Shown piece after piece: positions 33,130-45,620 of a stretch of DNA of 64,000 nt (positions are counted from its first letter, which is position 1; every line of letters begins with the position of its first letter). Location: assembly GCF_000516985.1 (NCBI RefSeq), contig NW_006917094.1:2852001-2916000 (forward strand). The letters are read 5' to 3'. Source of the stretch: Pestalotiopsis fici W106-1. Taxonomy: Eukaryota > Ascomycota > Sordariomycetes > Amphisphaeriales > Sporocadaceae. Below the pieces are notes generated by a model that had not been told where the DNA came from, searched no databases, and worked only from the letters and a program-made list of their open reading frames with translations. A program made the translations under genes and the position numbers.

Positions 33130-34907
33130 ATCGTTATGCCAAGTGTGACTGAATTGAGTTTGAGAGTCAAAAGGCTTTTTGCAAGACCTCGTATCCCAGA
33201 TTTCCAGGCAAGTCTAGTTTGTCGAGTGCCAAAGGGTATTATGGGTTTTTTTTTTCGAGGATTCTTTGCGTTTGTAGCACTCGAAACACGGAGAGGGGTT
33301 TGTGATGCTAACTTGAGACCGTACGAACGAAGCGCTGACGGGGAGTGGGATGATGTAATAAAGTACTAGGCAAGGTTGGTAATAAATCAAGGAGACCAAG
33401 CTGGGACGTCAAGACGATAGTGGCTAGGTAGGTAGCTGATAGGTATATCAATGGACGCCACCCAAGTAGATAGGAATATATGGAGGGTTCTTTTTTCTCC
33501 CCTGCAAATACGAAGTGAGTGGGCAACGGTAGTCAGATACGAGGTCAGACTACAGAGTACCATGTAGTATACATATCCCAAGATGATATCCGGAATCCGT
33601 GCAGACACAGGCCCGAGAATACCCTCGTTTCCAACATTCATGAGAGGCAACTACTACAACTCCCTGTGCCAGTGTTTCCTTGGCACACGCAGCAGGCGCG
33701 CATTGTGAGCCTGTAAGCTGTCTGGCTTATGCCCGAGCCCCCGCTAGGCCACGCTGTAAGAAAGGGTCTCGAGGGGTCTCGCGGGTTGTCGGGTGGGAAT
33801 CAGCGGAGCCACGGGGTCCCCTGTAGCGCCGTTGCCAGCTAATACTGAACCGAATTAGCTGGCTGCTGGCACTCTATGGCCCTTCGGGTCTACGTAAAAT
33901 CAGGTAGACCAGACGGAAGAGGCGGCGTCACCCGCACCGCCGCACTGGAGTTCGATCCTCAGGCTTGAGGTGACTTGATTGCCATTTGGGGCCGCTGACC
34001 CCGGGACGGACGCTATTGATTGGCTTTGCGCATCCCCCCAGCATCGGCAGTACAGAGCTCTAGTGTTTGTCGCATACGTACATCTGGCATCAATCTTGTG
34101 TTGTCATGACTAAAGCCATCAAATATCCACGTCCTCAACATGGCGATTTTGGTCATTCTCTTTGTTGGCTTCTTGCCTCTTCCCCCTTGCCTACAGCGGG
34201 ACGAGTCGAAGAGTTTTGCATCTTGGGCCACTTCGTCGTTTCAGTGGTGTATGAAGACATCCGACTTTTATACACGGGCGGATGCCACGCGTCACTTGTA
34301 CGACTTTGCCTCGATATTCTTTGAGAAAGACGAAGAACCAAAGTTCTGAAGTCTGTAGAGGTTTATTTAGGGCGTGGGATTGATACCTGATCTATTCGGC
34401 AATCTGGAATTTCAAAATTCCGTCTTTATACATAGTACCATTTGCATTTATTAGTATCATATCATTCGATCCATAGCAAGTACCTTGATGGCCAATATAT
34501 AAACCTTGACACATATAAAATACACTATAAAGCCATCAAGTAAACGGCTTTGTATGTTGTTTTAGCTTGGCCACACAAGATCATTTATACCACCAGAATT
34601 ACACAACAGTTTCTCCCAAGAGGATTCCGTAATCCTTGTTAAGGCTCTAATATTTTTGAGCATTCAATGTTTGCCAGGGCGGTAGTTTCCTTGATACGAA
34701 GCTGGCCATCAGGCTTGGATATTGTTATGTTCATCTACCAAGATTCGCAGACCACCAGGCACTTGCACAACAACAAACTCATCAGTCTTGGTACTTGACC
34801 CAGCCATCAGTCTTCTCAATTCCGTGATTGTAGATCGAGAATTGTGCGCCTTGGTCTCTACATTGACTCTTCCATAATAGTAATACAAGACCTGATTCAA
34901 GTCGTCA
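33130..34907. other. Intergenic with GC-rich inverted-repeat island
   Basis: About 1.8 kb without a supported gene. The stretch 33720-34010 is clearly richer in GC than its surroundings and contains three successive inverted repeats, listed separately. The rest is AT-rich, including the 3' flank of the SEC-C gene (34350-34700). Confidence 0.55.
33834..33943. repeat. Three successive inverted repeats, each with a 10-nt loop
   Basis: GCCAGCTAAT (33834-33843) pairs perfectly with ATTAGCTGGC (33854-33863). GGTCTAC (33887-33893) pairs with GTAGACC (33904-33910). GCGGCG (33922-33927) pairs with CGCCGC (33938-33943). In each case exactly ten bases separate the arms. No open frame or tRNA cloverleaf explains them. 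They could be an RNA structure, a protein-binding array or chance. Confidence 0.6.
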
Positions 34908-35573
34908 TTAAACAGTAGTCGACTCATCCGTCGACGCAGCTCCGCAGCACTTCTTATACTTGCGGCTCGAACCGCAGGGCTTGTGAGGTGAATTATGTCA
35001 GCTTCATATCCCAACTTTTGCATTTATATAGACTTCATAATGACCGCGGCCGTCAACGGAAAAGATTCCTCCAATACTTGTCGGATTTGCAGAAAGAATA
35101 ACACGTATTGAAGAAAAAGAAGGAAAGAAAAAAGCACTTACACATTGAGCGTTGCGAGAGATCTTACTCGGCTTGCCGACACCGTCTCTAGAGACGACTT
35201 CACCCTCGGGCATACCCAGCACCTCGGCGAGCATGGCGTCGACATGACGCTGGCCATCGGTGCTGCACTTGGGCTTCTCGCAGACGGGCGTGACGAGCAC
35301 CGCCACCAGGGGCTCCTGGAGGTGCAGGTACGACATGGGCGTGGTCAGCACCGACTTGGTGGGCGCCTTTTCGCACACGGCGCAGACGGGGTTGGACGCC
35401 GCGATGCACTCGTCGCTGTGCGCCCGCATCACCGGCAGCACCGCCTGGACGTAGCCGTCGCGGTAATCCGGCGCCATGGCCGCGTTGGGCCCCACGAGAG
35501 AGGCGGGCACGTCGTGCTGAAAGGTCAGCGTGCGGTCGCATTGGAAATCGAATCGGACCTTGCGGGTTGCCAT
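34908..35573 (-). CDS. Small SEC-C-motif zinc-binding protein
   Basis: Exon 1 is 35142..35573 and exon 2 is 34908..34979, with a 162-nt intron; 167 aa. The second exon is only 23 codons plus stop. Together the exons give CPCGSSRKYKKCCG (residues 144-157), a textbook SEC-C motif (CPCGSGKKYKKCC type), which binds zinc. Upstream there are further cysteine pairs (Cys64/Cys67, Cys98/Cys103, His110) that could form a second metal site. The ATG at 35573 is preferred (TTGCCATGG region); the frame is open slightly upstream without an ATG. Other domains were not recognised. The intron falls immediately after the first cysteine of the motif, so an unspliced message would lose it. Function unknown. Confidence 0.8.
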
Positions 35574-36698
35574 GGTCACGTCTTTCTTGTATTTCTTTTC
35601 TTCAGATGTCTGTTCTTTCGATGATTAGCCGGATCGAATAACCCTTGGTGCTACGTTCAGATCGTTGTTGGTTCAATATTATCGAGAAGGGTGGCAGGTG
35701 ACCCACGCGTCCTCTTGAAATCCGTACAGCCCCGAATTCGGAAGCGGGTCAATTATTTATGAGAGAATTGGTCTACTTACCCAACCTAGTTGACGAGCTT
35801 TTCGTATCTGTCCTTTCCATCTAAACACGGCGAAAGTGAGAGACTCAAGGTTGGGTGTATATGTTAGCCTCTAGGTTTGGGGGAAAGGCTTTGACGGAGG
35901 ATCTCCACTGTCCCGCAAAGAGCTCTCCCGTTTATCTTCGTCACGAAGTATCATGAACTGCGCCAACGACTTTACTTTACGAGAGCACGTAATGATGGAT
36001 CAATAATTAATTCATCAATCATATTGCCTAATACTAGAGTCTGTCATCAACACATTATCATAATCAGGACAAATATATGGCAAACGAGTGTGTATTAATG
36101 AGCGTGTGTTGTTACCAATGTCAATCTATCTATCAATGATTTGCGAAATGAAGTATCGCAAGAGCTCTGGGACACGAGCTATTGTCGAGTTGGGTCATGG
36201 GCTTTTTCGCCAGCCTCTTCAGAGACTGAGTGCCACATTATGCATAGCTCGGGCACATGCGTCCCTCCGAGCAGCCTGACCACATCTTTTGCGGCTATCC
36301 GAACAGATTGAACATCTGTTGTGAACCGGAGACCTCCTCACAAGATCCAGGGCCACAAAACGTCCAAGCAGCGTTTTCAAGGGCGATATCGCTGCCAGGA
36401 ATCCCCTTGCGGAGTTGTTTACTGACCAACTGGCACTTTGGCGTTCCTTGAGCAAAGCGCCACGTTGTCGTCAGTGGTTGAGCCGGTTTGAGGAGCTGAC
36501 TGAAGAGCGCAAGGCATGGCCGATCCAAGTTCTGCAGCAAAGACTACAAGAAGTCTGCTGAGATGCCGATGGATGATCTGCACTTCCAAGCCGGAAATGG
36601 TGTTGTCAAGACCAAGTTGACTTCATTTTCCGTCGTCCGGATAAGTCATATAGCGGTATTACACAAGATTACGGAACTTGTGTGGTTGAAATGCGCAA
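35574..36698. other. Intergenic, SEC-C gene upstream region to UPF1 3' end
   Basis: No gene supported. Plus- and minus-strand short frames at 36088-36540 overlap each other and match nothing known to me. Confidence 0.55.
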
Positions 36699-39600
36699 TC
36701 AGTCGAACCCGCCACCAATCTGACTTGCGAAGGCGGTGCTAATGCTCTTCTCGTCGTCGTCAAAACGACGGTTGCCGTATCCATTCGCATAACCTGGGCG
36801 GCCAGAGCTCTCGACATACTGCTTAAGACGATCGGACTGTGAGTAGGAAGCAGGTCGCGAGGAACGAAGGGCGTCGTGAAGTCCAGCGCCGAGGCTCGCG
36901 CCACCTTGTCCAACGCCTCTGCCACCAATGACAGATGCACTGGCATCCGTGTACTCTGAGGTAGCAACGCTTTCACCGGCCACACTCTCGGCGCCGCGAG
37001 CGCCGCGCTTACCTCCCAGACGACCGCCCGGGCCGTTGAACCCAGGCAAACCCGGCCATTGATCGGGGTTGAACGAGGAGAACATTTGTGGGAAGGCAGT
37101 ATTTCCGAGTCCGGCGCCACCAAGAGTCGAGCTGTGAATGCTTGAAACATCATCGGGGATGTACGACATCATGGATCCCGAGTCGAAGTCTTGAACGGAC
37201 ATGGCAGAATTATGGTGCTGCCCATCACGAGCATAGCCGCCAGAAACATAACCCAATTGGTTTGGACGTTGACGGAAGTTGTTCTTGGGCTTGCTGAATT
37301 GCAAAAGAGAGGTCTGCAGGTTGGTGAGTGCACCTTCTACCAAGCACTTTTGCTCCTTGAAGTGAACAAGGAGGTGGTGCCACAGGTCGTGCTTCGAGAG
37401 AACCTTGGGGTTGCCAATGATGACAAGACCGTACTTGGCACGAGTAAGAGCAACATTGAGACGACGTGGGTCGGACAAGAAACCAATGCCCTGGTTATCG
37501 TTGGAACGCACACACGATAGGACAATGAAATCCTTCTCACGACCCTGGAAAGCGTCGACAGATGCAACTTCAACCTCCTTGTAGGAATCCTTCTTGAAGG
37601 TGCCCGTGTTCTGCATGACATTGACAATGTAGCTCCGTTGTCCCTCGTACGGCGTAATGACACCAATATCTGCAGGACGCACTCCGGCTTTGAAGAACCG
37701 GGTGACAATCTTTTCGACATTGGTAGCCTCCGTTCGGTTAAGGTATGATGTTCCAGAGGCTGAGATTTCTTCGTTGCCGAGGTTGGACCAAAACATCATT
37801 GGCATTTCTGCGACTGGCCAAGGGAAATCAACGTCCTTACGGATTCGGCTAGGGGCAGAGACACCATTCTGGAGGGAGCCGTCATAGAACATGTTGGAGG
37901 GAAACTGGGATAGACAGGGATGCATTCGATACTGAATGTTCAGACGTATTGGCGTAAGGCCAAGGCGAACGAGACGCTCAAAGAGCGACTGGTTGAGACC
38001 GGCCTTGGCAGCTTTCTTGTTCATAATAACGGGGCCCAGCTGCTTGTGGTCACCCACGAGGACAACCTGCTTGCAGCCTAGAATCAATGGGATCATGCAC
38101 TCTGGCTCGGCAGACTGGGTAGATTCGTCGATCAAGACGTTGCGAAACTTCATCTTTGCGAGGCGTGGGTCACCAGCACCAACACAAGTGCAACAAACGA
38201 CATCAGCATTGCCGAGAATCTCACGTTCAGCAGCGCGAGTAAGCTGCTTGAACTTCTTCTCATCGTTGCTTCCCAATTCACCGACTTCTGACTTCAGCTG
38301 CATGAGTTTGACCAACTCTGGGTTGCTGTCAAGCATTCGGACTTGCTCATGAAGTGCAAGGAAGCTCACGGAAGACTCGACATCCTCGCGAGATTTAGCT
38401 GTGAGACGCACAACTTTAAGTCCGGTCAGATTGATTCGTTCGCAAAGCTGATCGACGGCAACGTTCGACGGGGCGCAGACGAGAACCTGGCTGCTGTTCA
38501 TTTTAGCTAGATGATAGATGATTGTAGCCGATGTGACAGTCTTGCCCGTTCCGGGAGGTCCCTGGATCAGACTCAGAGGGTTCGACAAGACACTCTTGAT
38601 AGCGCTAATCTGGCTGCCGTTGAGTTCTGGCAGTCCTGGAACGCTGAACTTTTTGGGAAGTTGAGTCTTTGACGGAGCAACGGCAACCTCGTGACCAAGC
38701 AACTTGTGGAAAATGTATCCCGATACGCTCATCTCATCAACCGCAAACTGCTTCATGGCAGCCTGCATGCGGTCATAGGAGGTCGCCTTCCAGACATAAT
38801 CCGCAGAGAAATTGTGAGTGCATTCAGTCGGCACACTCTTGTCGTTGCCGGTCTTGCGCAGTTCCAGAGTGACTTCGTCAGATTGGTTGTTGGGGATCTT
38901 GATCACATAGCCAACACCCTCCCAAGGCGCACGAAGCTCGCCCTTGTACTTGAGTCGCATTTCATCGCCGACAGCGAGCTTGACATCGCCAGACTCGAGT
39001 TTGGGGAACGTAAAGCTAGCAAGATGCTTGTCATTAAGACCCTTGTCCCATCGAACGACCAGACCGTCTTCGGACTGCGCCTCCTTCAGCTTTCTGTCAT
39101 AGTCCGATTCCATCTTGACTAGGGGGCCAAAGATATTCTGGTACTGGTAAGGGTCTTCGTACTTGAGCAAGACCGGGGCGGGATCGTCATCGATACTGGC
39201 TGCCTTTTCGAGATCGTGGATTGTGGCTGAAGCATTATCCTTCCACATCTCCTCCAATCTAGCGATCATGGGTGCACTCAAGTGGCGTGCGCGGAGCTGT
39301 TCGTGATCGGATGGAGGAGTGACAAGCCAAGGCAAAAAGGCCCGGTCCTCGAGAAGGGGTTGCCAACGCGAAATGTCCCAGCTCATATCCTTTGTGGAGG
39401 TCGAAGCGGCACAGGGCTGTCGGCAAAGTAGAACAACGACCGTGTCGGACTTGGCAGGAATAAAACCGAGAAGGAAGACATTCTTGGTACCGCAGTTGTA
39501 GCATTCGAGAATAGTGTCGCCGAGGGTGGACTCGGGGTGAAGCTGAACCTCCTTGTGTCGAGCGCGGACGAGATGGTTAACAATATGAGAGGAGCTGGCG

Positions 39601-40052
39601 GTGCCGCGAGCACTGCAGAACCACTTATTGCACGCAAGACACTTGACAACTGAGGCAGGCGAGTGGATTCCGCAATAACTGTAAGAAAAAGTTAGCTAGG
39701 CATCTGGGCGCAAAGGTTGATAGCCCATGTGGACTTACGCGCAGGCATGAGCGGGCAACTTCTTTTCCTCGTCGGGTGTAGCCCTGGTGATGGCGAGATC
39801 CTTCATGGCGCCGATAGGCATGCTCGCCATGCTTATCTCATCATCATCAAACGCAGCTTCGGTACCATTGTCATCATCGTCGCGGCGTCTGGCGTTGCCA
39901 AGGCCTCCTAGACCTTTGCGACCCGCAAACTTGGTACCATACAATAAACTCTCATCGTGGTCGAGTGCGGAAAGATCGTCGTCACCGGCATTGATGGCGG
40001 CAGCAGAGTCGGAGATCAGGTGGTTGCCGACGTGAGTGAAGGCGCCCTCCAT
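36699..40052 (-). CDS. UPF1: UPF1/NAM7 RNA helicase of nonsense-mediated decay
   Basis: Exon 1 is 39739..40052 and exon 2 is 36699..39678, with a 60-nt intron; 1097 aa. The N-terminal CH-rich domain (about residues 103-200) spans the junction: [47 protein letters not shown]. It binds Upf2. The superfamily 1 helicase core has GPPGTGKT (Walker A, about 478-485), [10 protein letters not shown] (Walker B), [28 protein letters not shown] and [10 protein letters not shown]. The C-terminal tail is Gly/Ser-rich. Upf1 is an ATP-dependent 5'-3' helicase that marks and clears mRNAs with premature stops. The acidic N-terminal segment ([19 protein letters not shown]) is usual for fungi. The gene is divergent from IMP4, with about 930 nt between the two starts. 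Confidence 0.97.
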
Positions 40053-40984
40053 AGCGGTGGAGGGAACTGTGTGAAAAGTTGAGACAGGAACGTGGTTGCT
40101 GTTGTGTGTCAGCAGTGGTCAGCCAGCGCCAGCAGTCTTTGGATATATGTAATGTAGGTAGAGGGGCAAAAACGAGGACCTTGTGGTCAGGGCGCGGGAC
40201 AAGGTGATAATCGACGTTGGAATTGTAGGTCTGAAAAGTCAAATTGGGGAGTGAACACCCAAAAGCACAAGGCGGAAGGGAAGGATGAAGAAAGCGACTG
40301 TACCTTCAGGTATGAAGCAGAGAATCGTGGACGGCCTCTGTGAAAGCCTAACTGGGCGGCTTCAAGGGATCCAATGTTTGGGTGACTGTGGGGAGAGAGA
40401 CAAGAGATGGACGGATCACATCGCTGGACGTCTTGCGTGCGGAAGGGAGTGTCGACACCTAGGGCGGTCCCATGCGATCCTGACCTGCTCGCCGTACGTT
40501 CGGCAGGAAATCTTGTCGTCGATGAGGCTCTGGTGGTTTGGGGGGATCAGTCAAAATCAAATGCGATTCGGCTGATTGTTAGGTGCGTCGATGGAGGAAT
40601 GGAAGCGAACAAACCTTAGTGGGCTGCAGGTGCTAATAGTGGGTCTGGGTACAAAGCCGCAGCTGCGTTCACTACACCTTTGGCCCTTGAAAAGCCGCCT
40701 GATAAGCAGCGATAGCACGGACTCCGGGCACCCCCATTTGCTGGATCTGCTAGGAACCCAAGCATTGGCGACCAATCCCTGCTAAGCTTTTTTTCTGCTT
40801 CGATAATTTTTGGCGGGGCTCGTTTTTTATATTCAAGACCTTTGCTTCTACCATACTACAAAGTCCAACATCGAGTACCGTTCTTGATATTCTTGTCACC
40901 TGTGCCAATACAACGCTAACCCCCAGCTATACCAGTACACCTACTTTCGAATTCAGTTGTTTTTGCGCAGGGCATCATTCCGTC
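40053..40984. other. Shared upstream region of UPF1 and IMP4
   Basis: About 930 nt between two divergent ATGs. No gene supported; open frames at 40285-40785 on both strands look like chance. It may hold 5' UTR introns of either gene. Confidence 0.55.
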
Positions 40985-41996
40985 ATGATTGTAGGTTTTG
41001 GCCGGCAGTTTGTTGTTTGATTGCGTGTGCTGACATTTTGTTATTTCAGCGCAAACAAGCCCGCCAGAGGCGCGATTACCTCTACAGGAGGGCTATGACC
41101 CTTCGCGACGCCGAGATTAGTGAAAAGAGAGCAAAGCTTAGGGCATCCCTGGCCACGGGAAAGCCCTTAGATTCCTCCATTGCCAACGACAAGGAACTGC
41201 GCAAAGACTACGCCTACGACGAATCGCGTCCCGATCGCACTGTCAATGAAGAGCTTGACCTCGACGACGAATATTCCCAACTCTCTGGAATCGTTGATCC
41301 AAGAGTCCTTGTCACCACCAGTAGAGATCCGTCTGCAAGATTGGCCGCTTTTGCCAAAGAAGTTCGATTACTTTTGCCCACTGCCATTCGCCTCAACCGT
41401 GGCAACCTCATCCTGCCGGACTTGACAAGATCTGCTCAGGCCGCTGGTCTGTCTGATGTGGTGCTGCTACATGAACATGTAAGTTTCGTTGCGATCGGAC
41501 AGCCTTGCATGAATCTAGACTGACCATGATCAAGCGTGGTACGCCGACCGCAATGAGCATATCTCACTTTCCTCATGGACCGACCATCAGCTTCTCTTTA
41601 CACAATGTTGTTCTGCGGCACGACATACCAAACTCTATCCGCGGTACTGTTTCCGAGTCGTATCCTCATCTGATATTTGAGGGCTTCAACTCGAATCTAG
41701 GAAAGAGGGTCGTGAAGATTCTCAAACACATCTTCCCTCCCCGGGATCCCCTGACAAGCAAGAACAAGATTGGCTCCCGCGTGATCACCTTTCAAAACAT
41801 CGACGACACCATCGAGGTTCGGCATCACGTATTTGTTCGCACCGGTCATGATAGTGTTGAGCTGTCTGAAGTCGGCCCTCGGATGTCAATGCGAGTTTTC
41901 GAGATCAGGAGCGGCACTCTGGAGAACAAGGATGGTGACGTCGAATGGCATTTGACCCAGTATACACGTACTGGTCGGAAGAAGGAATATCTTTAA
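40985..41996 (+). CDS. IMP4: IMP4, U3 snoRNP Brix-domain protein
   Basis: Exons 40985..40990, 41050..41478 and 41535..41996; 298 aa. The first exon is only ATGATT. It is joined by a 59-nt intron to a frame starting [16 protein letters not shown], which rebuilds the standard N terminus [17 protein letters not shown] of fungal Imp4. The Brix domain follows (about residues 85-280), with [19 protein letters not shown] across the second junction, [15 protein letters not shown], then [20 protein letters not shown]. Imp4 binds U3 snoRNA in the small-subunit processome and promotes its pairing with pre-rRNA in the nucleolus. The second intron ends in AAG, an allowed but less common acceptor. Without the mini-exon no ATG precedes the conserved start. 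Confidence 0.94.
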
Positions 41997-44373
41997 GCCT
42001 TGCGCCAACAAGTGTCGATTGGCACGATTATTAATGCCAGTCGCGTGTTCATAGAAACACGTGGCTAACAAGAGACTGCTGAATCTCGTGGCGTATCCAG
42101 GCATACCGCCATATCAGGTCATATAACATCTGAAGCGTGGTGCCCAAACTTGAGCTCATATACCTGGCAATAATGCTATCAAGAGCCTCGACAAGCACAT
42201 ATTCCAACAAGATGAGATTCATCTTGCGGCAAGCCCTGCCGGAATGAGAAACGGTGCTTATGTGAGGCCCCATCATGAAAGAAAGATTCGGTCGGATTTG
42301 CCGGATTATACAGTCTTATCAGGTCTACTCCTCACATTTCGATAAAATCCGATAAGATTCATCGCTCATGACGCCTCGAGCGATATAAAAGTGCAGTCTG
42401 GAACGATGTAGAATTACTGCGAATAGCGATAGCGCCAATGTCGCACAGCTGGGTCTATTCTCCAAGAGATTCGCGACAATGGGATGTTTGGAATGTTCAT
42501 AAACTGAGACGGAGAGAAAGAAGAGTGTTCAAGATGACTCCTGTTTCCAAGATTGACTTACACATGGTTGCAATCATGATGCGGGCTGCAGCGCTGTCCC
42601 AGATAGTGTTGTGCGTTATGCTTCTTATCATGTATGTAGTCTTAGACTAGCGAGAACAAGTCAATAGAAAATCAGGATGATTTCATTACCGACAGCCTGG
42701 TCAGGCAACCGCTGTAACAATGGTTGGTATGAGACTTTTTTTCTCCCTTGAACATTTTCGGCGCATTAAAGCAGACTGGGTCAAGAGCGATGACAAGTTG
42801 CTGTACGCAGTAACCTTTCTGGAGGTTAGCTAGTGCCATGGATTCACCCAAAGACATACTATCTGTGTACTGGTGCAAGTTGAATAGAACCACACGGTCC
42901 GGAATATAGGCCGATATAGTAAAGTCCTACGGCAACTTGGACACGCAATATGTTTCCGCTGATGATTGACGGACCGTTTATTGTCAGGCTTGTCAGGGTC
43001 TGGGGAACTACCTAAAGTTAGTAAAGCTTGCCCAATTCTCTAGGATGCCAAGCAATCAAGCAGCCCACAGCCACGAAAACGACAGACGTATGAACCATGG
43101 GATAGGCCGCCCCTGGGCAGGCTGTGCTTATTTTTGGCTCATGGTTGCCGCTTACAATCCCAGGTAGGGGGCGGATCAGCACGATAGAATTTTTTGGTCC
43201 TTCTCCTTGTCTTGTGCCTCTTGTTGGTTTTCCCGGCGGCAATCCCAAGCCCACACCGTATCTTTTACCTCCTTATGCGTTTGCCTGGAGCCCGCTCACT
43301 GCCCCGCCGCCTCTATCTACACATGGTACATGGTGTCGAATAATAAAACATGACATGACGCTACAGAGCTGAGAGTACACTGTGTTGACCTGCAAGCAGC
43401 CCTGCGGCGTAGTGTGTACCTACATTAGCCACCTGACGACGATCCGTAGGAAGCTCACGAAGACCCGCAGCTCTGATCAAGCAAAGAGACAGTGTGTGGG
43501 AAGGAGAGAGCTATTCTGCGGCCTGGCCGTCAACACCTTGCCAGGCTCTGGTTGTAGGGTATCCAATATCAGCAGCAGCTTTCTGTCAGTGCTGTACTAC
43601 TATGCGTAAACCCACGTACAACTTGCATTGCACTAGTGTCTTGCCATGGCATTTTGAGCCACGCCGGGTACACATAGAGCGACCGGCGCTGTGCCAAAGA
43701 CGAAAACGAAGGACCTTAAGTAAACGACATTGCCGCGCCTCAGCCCATTTCTCTCGCTCACAGTGCTCACTACCTCCATCCATTCCAACAGGCTGCAGCA
43801 TATGCAACATTGAGCATTCCCGACCATTCCGTCGTGGTGGCCTTAAAATTGTAACCCCCCCAACATCATCATCACCACTACCAACCACTACTTCTTTTCT
43901 CCATTGATTAATTGCTTTTGCATCAAGATACATACCATCTTGACCACAATCGGTTGCTGGGCGTATTATCTCCGGTCGGCAAAAAAAGGGAAATAAAAAG
44001 AAAAACAAGTTTCAAGCCAAGTGCCTGTCGCATTGCATCCTATTCCTCGTTAAGACGAGACGTCATTTCCCATTTTGCCCCAGCACGAGCCAGTGAGAGC
44101 GAGAGCCAGGAAGCAGGCAAAGCTCAGGGCAAGTCGCCAAGCCAAGTCAGCAAGCAACTGCCTCACTCAGAAATCAGCTGCTTTTCTCAATTGTGATCAT
44201 CCCAACATCTCCATTTTCCTTTCGTTCGCAACGCACGCACAGGCATTCGACCCTGCCTACAAACACGGTCTATTTTCCCCAAACCAGCGCCTGTCCAACG
44301 ACCGCATCAAAACTGCGACCGCAAAAGAAAAAAAATACAACGGCAGAGATAGTATTATCGTCAAGGCATCATC
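41997..44373. other. Intergenic, IMP4 to syntaxin gene
   Basis: About 2.4 kb with no gene I can support. The last 500 nt (43860-44373), rich in CA and pyrimidines, are the probable promoter and 5' UTR of the syntaxin gene. Open frames at 43382-44640 lack recognisable content. Confidence 0.55.
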
Positions 44374-45620
44374 ATGTCTTACAATCAATACCAGAGCAAC
44401 CCGTACGGGTCCGCCGACCAAGGTTATGGGGGTCAAGTAAGCAGCGCTCCGCCATTCAATCAATCCAATCAATCACTCGACCCATTCTGCGCAACCAGCG
44501 GACCAAAACGAACAGATTTGTGTCGCGAGATCGTCAAGCGACGCCTACAATTGTTGCCATGGAGTCGCGCAGGGATAGAAAAAAATTCCAAATCAAACAA
44601 AAACAACAGACATTTCAATATACGTGCAAGACCGTGAGCTGATTATCTCTTCGCTTGCAGGAACATGAGCTGCAATCATACCCCCAGCAACCACATGGCG
44701 CTGTTACTCTTACGCAACAAGATTTCCTGCAGCGGATTAGTCACCTGCGCGAACAGATTGGCACCTTGACTACCAATGTTCAGGCCATTGCATCCCTTCA
44801 CCAGCGCGCCCTCGCCGAGTCGGACGGCGGATTGTCGGCTCAGCAGCTCGAGCGCGTCGTCGCCGAGACCCAGACCTTGAACGGCGGCATTCGCGACCAG
44901 TTGAAGTTCCTCGCTACCGATGCAAGCCGCACTACCGACGGCAGCAAGGGGCTCAAGGAGCAGCAAGTCGCCACTCTCAAGAACAACTTTGAGCGTGAGC
45001 TTCGCGCCTACCAGCAGGAGGAGAGCCAGTACCGCCAGCGTTATCGCGACCAGATTGCCCGTCAGTATCGTATTGTGAACCCTGATGCTTCTGAGGACGA
45101 GGTGCGCCAGGCCACTGAAGCCGATTGGGGCAATGAGGGAGTCTTCCAGACCGCTGTAGGTATTCTGTATTCATTCATGGAGAATAGGAAAGCTAATCTT
45201 GCATCTAGCTGCGCACCAACCGTACCGGACAGGCTACTTCCGTCCTGGGCAATGTTCGTGCCCGCCACAACGAGCTCCAGCGCATCGAGCAGACCTTGAT
45301 TGAGCTTGCCAGCATGTTCCAAGACCTTGCCGTGCTTGTTGAGCAGCAAGAGGTAGCTGTCCAGGCCGCCGAGAACAATGCCGAGAACACCCAGAAGTGG
45401 ACCGAGGAGGGTAACGTGCACGTCGGCAAGGGCATCAAGAGCGCTCGCAACCGAAGAAAGCTCAAGTGGTGGTGCCTGCTTGTCACTATTCTCATCATTA
45501 TTATTGTCGTGGCTGTTGCCGCAGGTACGTATTCCTCGTCTATGAGTGCTTCTCTACTCGTAGCTAATTACACATTCAGGTGTCGTCTGCACACAACCCG
45601 GCAATTGCGGTCACAAATAA
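44374..45620 (+). CDS. SSO1: Plasma-membrane t-SNARE, Sso1/syntaxin type
   Basis: Four exons, 44374..44436, 44661..45155, 45209..45524 and 45580..45620; 304 aa. The Tyr/Gln/Gly-rich N terminus (MSYNQYQSNPYGSADQGYGG) is followed by an Habc three-helix region (QDFLQRISHLREQIGTL to YRQRYRDQIARQYRIVNP). The t-SNARE helix has RHNELQRIEQTLIELASMFQ, with the zero-layer glutamine in MFQDLAVLVEQQE. One C-terminal membrane anchor follows (WWCLLVTILIIIIVVAVAAG) and a short outer tail. Sso-type syntaxins pair with Sec9 and Snc for exocytosis at hyphal tips. The last intron interrupts the end of the anchor. The first exon (21 codons) is separated by a 224-nt intron. Filamentous fungi often have two syntaxins (SSO1, SSO2); which one this is cannot be settled here. 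Confidence 0.93.

Noticed and set aside
33940..33975. B-box-like GTTCGATCC suggesting a tRNA
   Set aside because: The flanking bases do not form a five-pair T stem, and no matching acceptor or D arm lies upstream.
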